From Nitrospiria bacterium (GTDB lineage Bacteria > Nitrospirota > Nitrospiria > Nitrospirales > UBA8639): a DNA stretch of 16,225 nt. The position numbers and the translations under genes are program-made. The notes beneath the pieces were generated by a model. The model made no database searches. It saw only the letters and a list, made by a program, of their open reading frames with translations, and was not told where the DNA came from. The stretch spans positions 1 to 16,225 of the forward strand of contig JAUIKP010000020.1 of assembly GCA_030430725.1 (NCBI GenBank), read 5' to 3'. Positions 1 through 5,999 of the stretch are shown piece by piece (positions within the stretch are counted from its first letter, which is position 1; every line of letters begins with the position of its first letter).

Positions 1-45
1 TTTTCTGGCATTCTGGTGATTGTGTGCATGATGAATGCTGAGTAA
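1..45 (+). CDS. possible C-terminal tail of an upstream membrane protein (partial)
   Basis: Frame 1 is open from the window edge to a TAA at 43-45 and reads as 14 mostly hydrophobic residues (FSGILVIVCMMNAE). This would fit the end of a final membrane helix of a gene that begins before the window, ending about 30 bases before the start I chose for the transglycosylase gene. The stretch is too short to identify, and an open frame of this length is not evidence by itself. It could equally be untranslated leader. Confidence 0.25.
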   Translation, partial: FSGILVIVCMMNAE

Positions 46-63
46 GCTGGTAGAAATGATATT

Positions 64-67
64 GAGG
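64..67 (+). promoter_or_regulatory. ribosome binding site deciding the slt start
   Basis: GAGG sits 6 bases before the ATG at 74. No comparable site precedes the in-frame ATG at 35. This makes 74 the better start, and the protein then opens directly with a signal-peptide-like sequence. Confidence 0.55.
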
Positions 68-73
68 AAAGTC

Positions 74-2326
74 ATGAGGATCCTTTTGAGACAGTTAATT
101 GGCGGAGTGATTGTGGGAGGATGCATCCTTTTCCTTCCTCAGACCGTCGTCTCTTTGGACCCTCCTTCTGCCCCGTGTCAAAACCCGGAAGGATGTGTTG
201 CGCAATTTCTTAGACAACTAGAATCTTCCGGGACTGATTCTGGAGCCCGCTTGGATCATGCCAAGTTTTTTAAAGAGTTTGTCACAGCCAATGGTAATTC
301 CGCTTTGGCCAAAAATGCCGGGATTCGTTATGGATATTGGCTCAAGGAAACCTCCCCTCTTGAGGCCATTCCTCTATTGCAAGCCTCTCTTCGTGATTTC
401 CCTGTTCTGAGGGATTATCTCACATTTTGGATGGGGCAGGCATATGCTCAAGCTGGTTTAGGGAAGGAAGCAGCAGAGGCATTTCAACAGTTTGGTGAGC
501 ATTTTCCCGATTCTTTGCTTCGAGCTGACGCACTCTATGCAGGGGGAGATGTTTTGGCAAAATTAGGGGATTGCGAAGCCGCTCTCTCGATGTGGTCGCA
601 GGCTCTCAGTATACAATCCGACCACCCCCAATCTGCAAATGCCTTCTTTCAAATGGGTCTATGTTCTGCTCAGATGGGAGAACGGGAGAAGGCGATTGAG
701 ATTTTCCGTGAATTATGGTGGAAATTCCCTTTAGCCTCGGAGCGAGTGCAGGCTGAGTCGTGGCTAGGCCGGGAAGTGGGTTCTTTGTTTTTACCCTCAC
801 GAGAAGAGCGATTCAAGCGGAGCATGGCATTATATAATGGGGGTGATTTGGAAGAAGCCGTTCAGGAATTTGAACACATTACGTCTCTATCTCCTCCCAC
901 TCCTCAGCATTTTCAGGTCCAATACACATTGGCCATGGCCTTGGTTCGTTTGAAACGGTATGACCAGGCCGAAGCCATACTGGCCTCACTATCGCGTTCC
1001 TCCTCCTCTAGAAGAGATGATGCATGGGTATGGTTGGGAAGAATATATTTGCGTCAGGGAAAAGGGCCAGAATTGGAGGATCTTGTCGGAGCTCTGTCGA
1101 TTGAAAAAATCACCGGTGATCAGCAATCGTTGCTCCTCACCTTTTACGGAATTTGGTTGGAAGATCATGCGCGTTGGTTAGAGGCTGGGAAGACCTTTAA
1201 GCGGGCAGCCGCTGTGGCTCACACGTTGATGCAACGGTTGGATGCGCTTTGGCGAGTGGGGTGGATTCACTATCAACAGAAACAATTTCTTGAAGCCATT
1301 GAGATGTTTCGGGAGATTATCCAGGCAGTTGGAACTCCTCAAACTGATTCTTCTCTGCATGCGGTTTCACAGGCTGTCTATTGGCTGGCACGTGCCCAGG
1401 AACATCTTGGGCAGATGGAGCCTGCGCGAGAACGTCTCAAAAATTTAAGCCATGACTACCCCTTTACCTACTACGGGCAATTGGCGGGAATTCGGCTCGG
1501 TCCCGCAGAATTTTCGACGAAACAATGGGCGGTGTTGACATCAACGGACACGATAAATGTGGAGATACCAGCTCATCTTCAGCAGGACATCCATTATCAA
1601 AAAACCCTAGAGTTACGAACCCTTCGCCTGCATAAGGAGGCAGTCCAAGAGCTTGAGTTTGTTTTTGCCCGCTTCGGAGCAGACCCCAAAGCCTTTCCTC
1701 AATTGGTTTCGTTAGCAAGCGAAGTTGGGGCGTACGATATCGGGATTCGATTATCTGTTCGTCATTTTGGCGGTTCGTTGCGGAAAGGCCAGCTTCATTC
1801 CTCGTCTGCCGCCTGGTTGGGGGCTTTCCCCATGGGCTACCAAAGGGTCATTCAATCGTTTGCCCCAAAGGATGTGGATCCGTTTTTAGTCGCAGGGCTT
1901 ATACGAGAAGAAAGCCTATATAGTGCACGTGTAGTTTCTCCGGTTGGCGCGATTGGCCTGATGCAGCTCATGCCAGAGACAGCCAAAAAAGTTGGTCGTC
2001 AATTGGGATTACAGGATTCCGATTCTGATCAAAATGGCCTGGATTCACCCAACCGCAATATTCAATTGGGGACATTTTACCTTGGCCAATTATTGAATGA
2101 ATTTCAGGGCAATATTATTTATGCAGTAGCTGCGTATAATGCAGGACCCCAGGCGGTCAAACGGTGGATCCGGCAAAATGGTCATCGAGATCCGGATGAA
2201 TTTATCGAGCTGATTGGATATCGAGAAACCCGTGGATACGTCAAACGCGTACTTGGAAGTTATCGAATTTATCGGACATTGTTTGGGGATGGCTGCCGAG
2301 GTGTTTCTCTTGACAGGTTTTGTTGA
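74..2326 (+). CDS. slt: Slt-type soluble lytic murein transglycosylase with TPR-rich N-terminal region
   Basis: Predicted periplasmic lytic transglycosylase that cleaves the MurNAc-GlcNAc bond of peptidoglycan non-hydrolytically, leaving 1,6-anhydroMurNAc ends. From the ATG at 74 it has 750 residues. A basic start (MRILLRQL) and a hydrophobic stretch form a signal peptide. A long alpha-helical region with TPR-like repeats follows (for example AYFQ/ALYAGG/FFQMGL-type helices) and corresponds to the superhelical part of Slt70. The catalytic SLT domain is roughly residues 595-735: E613 followed by S614 (REES) is the expected catalytic glutamate, then SPVGAIGLMQLMPETA and AYNAGPQAVKRW, the standard family motifs. 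It is about 100 residues longer than E. coli Slt70, mostly in the repeat region. An in-frame ATG at 35 would add 13 residues before the signal peptide but has no ribosome binding site. Family assignment is firm; the exact paralogue is not. Confidence 0.93.
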   Translation: MRILLRQLIGGVIVGGCILFLPQTVVSLDPPSAPCQNPEGCVAQFLRQLESSGTDSGARLDHAKFFKEFVTANGNSALAKNAGIRYGYWLKETSPLEAIPLLQASLRDFPVLRDYLTFWMGQAYAQAGLGKEAAEAFQQFGEHFPDSLLRADALYAGGDVLAKLGDCEAALSMWSQALSIQSDHPQSANAFFQMGLCSAQMGEREKAIEIFRELWWKFPLASERVQAESWLGREVGSLFLPSREERFKRSMALYNGGDLEEAVQEFEHITSLSPPTPQHFQVQYTLAMALVRLKRYDQAEAILASLSRSSSSRRDDAWVWLGRIYLRQGKGPELEDLVGALSIEKITGDQQSLLLTFYGIWLEDHARWLEAGKTFKRAAAVAHTLMQRLDALWRVGWIHYQQKQFLEAIEMFREIIQAVGTPQTDSSLHAVSQAVYWLARAQEHLGQMEPARERLKNLSHDYPFTYYGQLAGIRLGPAEFSTKQWAVLTSTDTINVEIPAHLQQDIHYQKTLELRTLRLHKEAVQELEFVFARFGADPKAFPQLVSLASEVGAYDIGIRLSVRHFGGSLRKGQLHSSSAAWLGAFPMGYQRVIQSFAPKDVDPFLVAGLIREESLYSARVVSPVGAIGLMQLMPETAKKVGRQLGLQDSDSDQNGLDSPNRNIQLGTFYLGQLLNEFQGNIIYAVAAYNAGPQAVKRWIRQNGHRDPDEFIELIGYRETRGYVKRVLGSYRIYRTLFGDGCRGVSLDRFC

Positions 2327-2338
2327 ACGAATTATAGT
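2310..2338 (+). promoter_or_regulatory. sigma-70-type promoter for zapB-zapA inside the slt 3' end
   Basis: TTGACA (2310-2315), a 17-base spacer and TATAGT (2333-2338) give a near-consensus promoter. It straddles the slt stop codon, with predicted transcription start near 2345, about 30 bases before the next gene. It would let the division-related genes be expressed independently of slt. Seen by motif only. Confidence 0.65.
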
Positions 2339-2361
2339 CCGCCTCGTTTGACCTTGCGAAT

Positions 2362-2368
2362 AAGGAGG
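2362..2368 (+). promoter_or_regulatory. ribosome binding site deciding the zapB-like start
   Basis: AAGGAGG lies 7 bases before the GTG at 2376 and only 1 base before the in-frame GTG at 2370. The spacing therefore selects 2376. Confidence 0.8.
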
Positions 2369-2375
2369 CGTGCAC

Positions 2376-2609
2376 GTGAGCGTAGAGAAATTAGAAACGT
2401 TGGAGGTTCGAGTTAAGAAATTACTTGATCTGGTTATTGAGCTTCGGCAGGATAAATCCCATCTTGAAAAGGAGTTGGAATCGACTCGGGAACGGCTGGC
2501 CAAACACGAAGAAATGTCTGAAGGATGGGAAGAGGAGCGTACCACGATTCGTTCCAGAATTGAAAAAGTGCTAGGCGAGCTTGAATTTTTAGACCGTTCA
2601 AACGATTAA
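2376..2609 (+). CDS. zapB: small coiled-coil protein, ZapB-like cell division factor
   Basis: The protein has 77 residues, almost all predicted coiled coil: heptad-like leucines and charged residues (LETLEVRVKKLLDLVIEL, then EKELESTRERLAKHEE), with no signal peptide or membrane segment. Size and composition match ZapB, an 80-residue coiled coil that joins the FtsZ ring through ZapA. The gene lies 17 bases upstream of zapA, an arrangement also seen in other diderm bacteria. Sequence identity between ZapB proteins is low, so the name rests mainly on size, coiled-coil character and position. A generic coiled-coil protein cannot be excluded. GTG start at 2376 is chosen by the AAGGAGG spacing. Confidence 0.65.
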   Translation: MSVEKLETLEVRVKKLLDLVIELRQDKSHLEKELESTRERLAKHEEMSEGWEEERTTIRSRIEKVLGELEFLDRSND

Positions 2610-2626
2610 CCTATAGGACTTAAGTA

Positions 2627-2920
2627 ATGACGAGGACCATTGAAGTCGAAATCTTTGGTCATCGAATCTCTCTTCAAGGAGAGGGAGATGAGGCGTATTT
2701 TCATGAGTTGGCCGGGTATGTTGATTCGCAAATGCGTACCCTCGCCCAAAAAACACGAACAAGCACTCCCACAAAGCTGGCTATTTTGGCGGCCATTAAC
2801 ATTACGGATCAGCTCTTTCGACAGGAAAGGCACCGGCAGTTTGGAGAAGCTGAAATTGAGCGACGGACTCAAGTTCTCCTGGAAACGATAGAAAAACACC
2901 TCGCCCCCAACCCCAATTAA
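2627..2920 (+). CDS. zapA: cell division protein ZapA
   Basis: The 97-residue protein has the ZapA layout. The N-terminal head (TIEVEIFGHRISLQGEGDEAY) is followed by the conserved helix with YVDSQMRTLAQ, then AILAAINITDQLF and a C-terminal coiled coil (residues about 60-92). ZapA is a cytosolic FtsZ-binding protein that crosslinks protofilaments and stabilises the Z ring; ZapB binds it. The gene is probably cotranscribed with the coiled-coil gene upstream from the promoter at 2310-2338. The ATG follows a weak AGGA-type site. Downstream is a long noncoding stretch, the position where many bacteria carry 6S RNA. Confidence 0.9.
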   Translation: MTRTIEVEIFGHRISLQGEGDEAYFHELAGYVDSQMRTLAQKTRTSTPTKLAILAAINITDQLFRQERHRQFGEAEIERRTQVLLETIEKHLAPNPN

Positions 2921-3051
2921 CCATTCTCGCATTCATATCCTCTCGTCCAGCGTTAATAGGTATTACCTTTAAAATCAATTGGTTGAAGTGATTTGTTCCA
3001 TTCGTTGACGGAATGTAGTCGGTCTATTCCCATCATTTACCTGACACATTA

Positions 3052-3081
3052 TTGAAATTTTATATCGTCTTCTGATATTTT
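3052..3081 (+). promoter_or_regulatory. extended -10 promoter upstream of a putative small RNA
   Basis: TTGAAA (3052-3057), an 18-base spacer and TATTTT (3076-3081), with TG one base before the -10 hexamer (3073-3074), form an extended -10 promoter. Predicted start is near 3088. The region is AT-rich, so chance matches are more likely here than elsewhere. Confidence 0.45.
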
Positions 3082-3087
3082 ACCATT

Positions 3088-3193
3088 CATAAGTTATTGA
3101 ATTTCAAAGAAAGAAAGGAATATCCCTCTTGTGGAGGGAATTGAACTGGAGGCCCACTATGACAAGTATTTTCATAGTCATTGTGGGCTTTTT
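3088..3193 (+). ncRNA. putative small RNA of about 106 nt, two hairpins ending in an intrinsic terminator
   Basis: A transcript from the extended -10 promoter would begin near 3088 with an unstructured purine-rich leader (AAAGAAAGAAAGGAA region). It would then form a perfect 6-bp hairpin, TCCCTC (3123-3128) and GAGGGA (3134-3139) with loop TTGTG, and end at a strong terminator. Length, autonomous promoter and terminator are typical of a bacterial small RNA. The segment could instead be only the 3' untranslated end of the zapB-zapA transcript. I do not recognise a family; it is shorter than usual for 6S RNA. Confidence 0.4.
3152..3193 (+). terminator. intrinsic terminator
   Basis: The arms GCCCACTATGAC (3152-3163) and GTCATTGTGGGC (3177-3188) pair over 12 positions with one T-T mismatch and a 13-base loop, followed directly by five T residues (3189-3193). 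It would end either the zapB-zapA transcript or the small RNA that starts near 3088. Confidence 0.8.
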
Positions 3194-3206
3194 GTATGAT
3201 GGGATT

Positions 3207-3500
3207 GTACGAGGTAGGGAAAATTTATTTAAGGGCAGGTTGAATTCTTGCAAATCGTTCTTTAAGGGGCAAATTGCTCATTACTATCCAATTGGCTCGC
3301 CTTTTAGTCTAAAAATTTTAAATTTTTGGCCTGTGTTGTATCCAGGTCCTTCTGGTTCAAGGTGCAACTGTGAAGACTGGATTCATTGGGTGAGTCATTT
3401 GCGTGTTACTAATTGCCCTTTTGGCTTAGAAAGCCGCCCTATCCCTCCTCCTCCTGGTTCCTCGCAAATCTGGGCCTTCTGTCCTATCAGATAGGCTTTT
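3207..3500 (+). ncRNA. candidate structured RNA, possibly 6S-like
   Basis: The segment shows nested complementarity. GAGG-T-AGGGA (3211-3220) pairs with TCCCTCCTC (3442-3450). AAGGGCA (3231-3237) pairs with TGCCCTT (3414-3420). Between these two stems is a bubble with an AT-rich 5' strand and a small perfect hairpin (GGCTT-AGA-AAGCC, 3423-3435) on its 3' strand. Inside lies a 16-bp hairpin at 3340-3382. A closing stem, a large bubble with a hairpin on its 3' side and a terminal arm is the general plan of 6S RNA, and 6S RNA genes often follow zapA. Against this, the span of about 240-290 nt exceeds the usual 160-200 nt, the promoter (TTCATA, 18 bases, TATGAT at 3195-3200) is modest, and I cannot match conserved 6S bases. 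Confidence 0.35.
3340..3382 (+). other. stable hairpin in the noncoding region
   Basis: ATCCAG (3340-3345) pairs perfectly with CTGGAT (3377-3382). Inside, TC, TTC and TGGTT pair with GA, GAA and AACTG (two G-T pairs), separated by single-base bulges, giving about 16 pairs around the loop CAAGGTGC. It is not followed by a T run, so it is not a terminator. It would form the terminal arm of the candidate structured RNA. Confidence 0.55.
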
Positions 3501-3502
3501 CT
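3483..3502 (+). terminator. weak terminator-like hairpin
   Basis: CCTAT (3483-3487) and ATAGG (3491-3495) pair around a 3-base loop and are followed by C-TTTT-CT. The 5-bp stem is short for an intrinsic terminator, but the site lies just after the candidate structured RNA and could mark its 3' end. Confidence 0.3.
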
Positions 3503-3534
3503 CCAGTTTTCGTTTTCCTTCCTTTTCTGGTTTT

Positions 3535-3574
3535 CCCCTGTGGTTTTGCGGGCTTGTTTCCGCCTAACAGAGGG
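3535..3574 (+). promoter_or_regulatory. hairpin in the rny leader
   Basis: CCC (3535-3537) with GGG (3572-3574), CTGT (3538-3541) with ACAG (3567-3570) and GCGG (3548-3551) with CCGC (3560-3563) form an interrupted stem of 11 pairs about 54 bases before the rny start. No T run follows. It would be a structured 5' leader of the RNase Y message; no function can be read from it. Confidence 0.35.
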
Positions 3575-3627
3575 AGAAGAAATCTTTCTCGTGATTGTGA
3601 CATGAGGAAATGAATAGGAGCTAACCA

Positions 3628-5190
3628 ATGGACACGGTAATTCCCATACTTGCGGTGGTAATCGGGCTTTTTCTTGGATTTGTGTTATCGAAGGTGTATC
3701 AACAACAGAGGGACTTGAAGCGTCGGTCAGCAGCTGAAGAGCAGGCTCTACAGCTCACCCAAAATGCTCAACGAGAGGCTGAAAATCTGCTCAAAGAAGC
3801 AAAAATCGAAGTCAAGGATTTGCTGTTTCAGGCCAAATCTGAACTTGAAACAAAAGAAAAGGAAAAGAGGAATGAGATCCAAGTCGCGGATCGAAAAATC
3901 ATCCAGCGAGAAGAGGCCCTTGAGCGTAAGATCAACCAATTTGAAAAACGCGATGAGGAGATGCGACGAAAAGAGCGTTCCCTCAAGGAGAAGGAAGAAG
4001 CTCTGGTCAATAAAGCCGCTGCGTGCGATCAAGCCATTAAAGAGCACCGGCTTGCCCTTGAGCAGGTGGCAGGAATTACGGCCGAAGAGGCCAAACGCCA
4101 GTTATTGGGTGAAATTGAAAGTGAAGCGCGAATGGACGCGGCCTTGTTAACAAAAAGAATTTTGGATGAGGCTAAAGAAACTGCTGAACGAGAAGCTAGA
4201 GAAATTGTGACCCGGTCGATACAGCGTATCACAAGAGATTACGTCAACGAGGCCACGATTTCAGTGGTTCCGCTCGCGAATGATAGTATGAAGGGAAGGA
4301 TTATTGGTCGCGAGGGAAGAAATATTCGGGCTTTGGAGGCCGCAACTGGCGTTGATCTTATTATTGACGAAACCCCGGAGGCGGTGATTGTGTCAGGATT
4401 TGATCCCCTGCGGAGGGAGGTCGCGAAAATTGCGCTTGAACGCCTCATGCAGGACGGGCGTATTCACCCGACTAGGATTGAGGAAGTCGTAGAAAAAGTC
4501 AAAGGTGACTTAGACAAGTTAATGAGAGACGATGCTGAAAAAGTTATCTTTGAAGTCGGTCTTTCAGATTTTCACCCTGAAATTATCAAATTATTGGGTC
4601 GCCTGAAATATCGGACCAGTTATGGTCAAAATAATTTGTATCATGCCAGGGAAGCCTCATACATTTGTGGGATTATGGCTGCGGAGCTTGGGTTAGATGT
4701 GAAATTGGCTAAACGAGGCGCTCTATTGCATGATATCGGAAAAGTGGTTAGCCATGAAGAGGAAGGTACGCACGCGATGCTCGGGGCGGAATTGGCGAAG
4801 AAGTATGGAGAGTCGGAATTCATTGTGAATGCCATTGCGGCCCATCATGAACAAGTTGAGCCGCTCTGTCCAGAATCGGTTTTAGTGGCCGCTGCAGAAG
4901 CTCTCTCGGCTGCCCGCCCTGGTGCTAGACGTGAAACCCTCGAAGCCTATGTCAAGCGATTGGAAAAGTTGGAATCGTTAGCTACTGGGTTTACAGGAGT
5001 TGATAAAGCCTATGCAATTCAGGCTGGGCGTGAAATTCGGGTTATTATTCGTCAGGGGGAATTAAACGACAGTGAAAGTTTTGCTCTGTCTCGAGATTTG
5101 GCCAAAAAGATTGAGCAAGAACTGACGTACCCTGGACAGATTAAGGTGACCGTCATTCGAGAAAATCGCTTTATCGAATTTGCTAAATAG
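3628..5190 (+). CDS. rny: ribonuclease Y
   Basis: RNase Y is a membrane-anchored endoribonuclease that starts bulk mRNA decay and processing. All family parts are present in 520 residues. An N-terminal membrane helix (ILAVVIGLFLGFVL, residues about 6-20) comes first, then a long charged coiled coil to about residue 180. The KH domain has GRIIGREGRNIR, with its GxxG loop at residues 227-230. The HD phosphohydrolase domain has LLHDIGK (H368, D369) followed by HHE, the metal-binding catalytic residues. Length matches the usual 510-520 residues. AGGAG lies 7 bases before the ATG. The next gene is the YmdB-type phosphodiesterase, a common pairing in many phyla. The long leader with hairpins upstream leaves room for post-transcriptional control, but no promoter is clear within it. 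Confidence 0.97.
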   Translation: MDTVIPILAVVIGLFLGFVLSKVYQQQRDLKRRSAAEEQALQLTQNAQREAENLLKEAKIEVKDLLFQAKSELETKEKEKRNEIQVADRKIIQREEALERKINQFEKRDEEMRRKERSLKEKEEALVNKAAACDQAIKEHRLALEQVAGITAEEAKRQLLGEIESEARMDAALLTKRILDEAKETAEREAREIVTRSIQRITRDYVNEATISVVPLANDSMKGRIIGREGRNIRALEAATGVDLIIDETPEAVIVSGFDPLRREVAKIALERLMQDGRIHPTRIEEVVEKVKGDLDKLMRDDAEKVIFEVGLSDFHPEIIKLLGRLKYRTSYGQNNLYHAREASYICGIMAAELGLDVKLAKRGALLHDIGKVVSHEEEGTHAMLGAELAKKYGESEFIVNAIAAHHEQVEPLCPESVLVAAAEALSAARPGARRETLEAYVKRLEKLESLATGFTGVDKAYAIQAGREIRVIIRQGELNDSESFALSRDLAKKIEQELTYPGQIKVTVIRENRFIEFAK

Positions 5191-5210
5191 CCTAGCGAGT
5201 AAAGGAGATC

Positions 5211-5990
5211 ATGAACGTACTGTTTATCGGAGACATCATGGGAGAGCCCGGCCGTCGGGTGATCTTAAAGCATCTGTCAAAGGTTATTCAGGAGTATCAA
5301 ATTGATCTGGTTGTTGGCAATGGAGAGAATGCGGCAGGTGGGTTTGGCATCACACAGGAAGTGGCCGAAGATTTGTTTGACTTGGGTCTTTCAGTCATTA
5401 CATTAGGCAATCATGCCTGGGATAAACGTGAAGCTTTAGAGTATTTGCAAAAAGAGCAGCGGGTGATCCGTCCCGCGAATTATCCCGATGGAGTTCCAGG
5501 AAAAGGGACGTGTGTTGTCGAATCTATCCAGGGGGAGCGCCTAGGAATTTTGCAACTTATGGGGCGGGTGTTTATGCCCATGGTGGACTGCCCTTTTCGA
5601 GTTGCGGAACGCGAATTGGCTCAATTAACAACGCAGACGCAGTGTATTCTTGTGGATATGCATGCCGAAACCACCTCAGAAAAAATGGCGATGGGATATT
5701 TTCTAGACGGTAAGGTGTCTGCGGTCCTTGGAACGCATACGCATGTCCAAACTGCGGATGAACAAATCTTACCTCATGGAACGGGGTATTTAACCGATGT
5801 TGGGATGACCGGCCCTGTTCAATCCGTCATTGGGATGAAACCAAGCTTGGTCATTCAGAAATTTCTGACCCAACTTCCGAAACGATTCGAAGTGGCATCA
5901 GGATTTTCGGTGTTGAGCGCGGCGGTGTTAAATCTTAATTATTCAACTGGAAAAACCACTCATATCACGCGCCTCCGTGTGTTTGAGTAA
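5211..5990 (+). CDS. ymdB: YmdB-family metallophosphoesterase (TIGR00282 type)
   Basis: The 259-residue protein matches the YmdB family, dinuclear-metal phosphodiesterases acting on cyclic nucleotides (B. subtilis YmdB hydrolyses 2',3'- and 3',5'-cyclic monophosphates). Visible metal and active-site motifs are GDIMGEPGR (D8), NGENAAGG (residues 37-44; E39, N40), LGNHAWD (N67, H68), DMHAETTSEK and GTHTHVQTAD. No signal peptide or membrane segment, so it is cytosolic. The gene starts 20 bases after rny with AAAGGAGATC directly before the ATG, so it is very probably cotranscribed. The pairing suggests it cleans up or senses cyclic phosphate products of RNA decay, which is inference. Confidence 0.93.
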   Translation: MNVLFIGDIMGEPGRRVILKHLSKVIQEYQIDLVVGNGENAAGGFGITQEVAEDLFDLGLSVITLGNHAWDKREALEYLQKEQRVIRPANYPDGVPGKGTCVVESIQGERLGILQLMGRVFMPMVDCPFRVAERELAQLTTQTQCILVDMHAETTSEKMAMGYFLDGKVSAVLGTHTHVQTADEQILPHGTGYLTDVGMTGPVQSVIGMKPSLVIQKFLTQLPKRFEVASGFSVLSAAVLNLNYSTGKTTHITRLRVFE

Positions 5991-5999
5991 CGTAACTCC

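Larger units (their letters stand above)
2921..3627 (+). other. 707-bp intergenic region without a convincing protein gene
   Basis: This is the only long gap in the window. The open frames in it have unlikely protein content (W-, P- and S-rich strings), no family resemblance and no support from neighbours. The one with a plausible ribosome binding site begins inside a terminator hairpin. The region contains an extended -10 promoter (3052-3081), a TCCCTC/GAGGGA hairpin, an intrinsic terminator (3152-3193), a second -10-like TATGAT (3195-3200), a 43-base hairpin (3340-3382), nested long-range complementarity (3211-3450), a weak terminator-like hairpin (3483-3500) and a leader hairpin (3535-3574). 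These features point to small RNAs and an rny leader rather than protein coding. Confidence 0.7.

Noticed and set aside
35..73. Upstream ATG at 35 as the start of the lytic transglycosylase
   Set aside because: It has no ribosome binding site and puts 13 residues before a good signal peptide. The ATG at 74 has GAGG at 6 bases.
2370..2375. GTG at 2370 as the start of the ZapB-like gene
   Set aside because: Only one base separates it from AAGGAGG; the GTG at 2376 has a 7-base distance.
2606..2932. Antisense frame covering zapA
   Set aside because: It is the shadow of a recognisable gene on the other strand and has no promoter, ribosome site or family signature.
3311..3327. AT palindrome AAAAATTTTAAATTTTT
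   Set aside because: A 17-base AT-only palindrome in an AT-rich spacer is easily expected by chance and has no GC clamp for a stable hairpin or a paired regulatory context.
3129..3494. Open frame of about 120 codons in the noncoding region, with an internal ATG at 3159 preceded by GGAGG
   Set aside because: The internal start lies inside the terminator hairpin and the hydrophobic run is simply the hairpin and T tract translated. The rest has an odd W-, S- and P-rich composition and no family resemblance.
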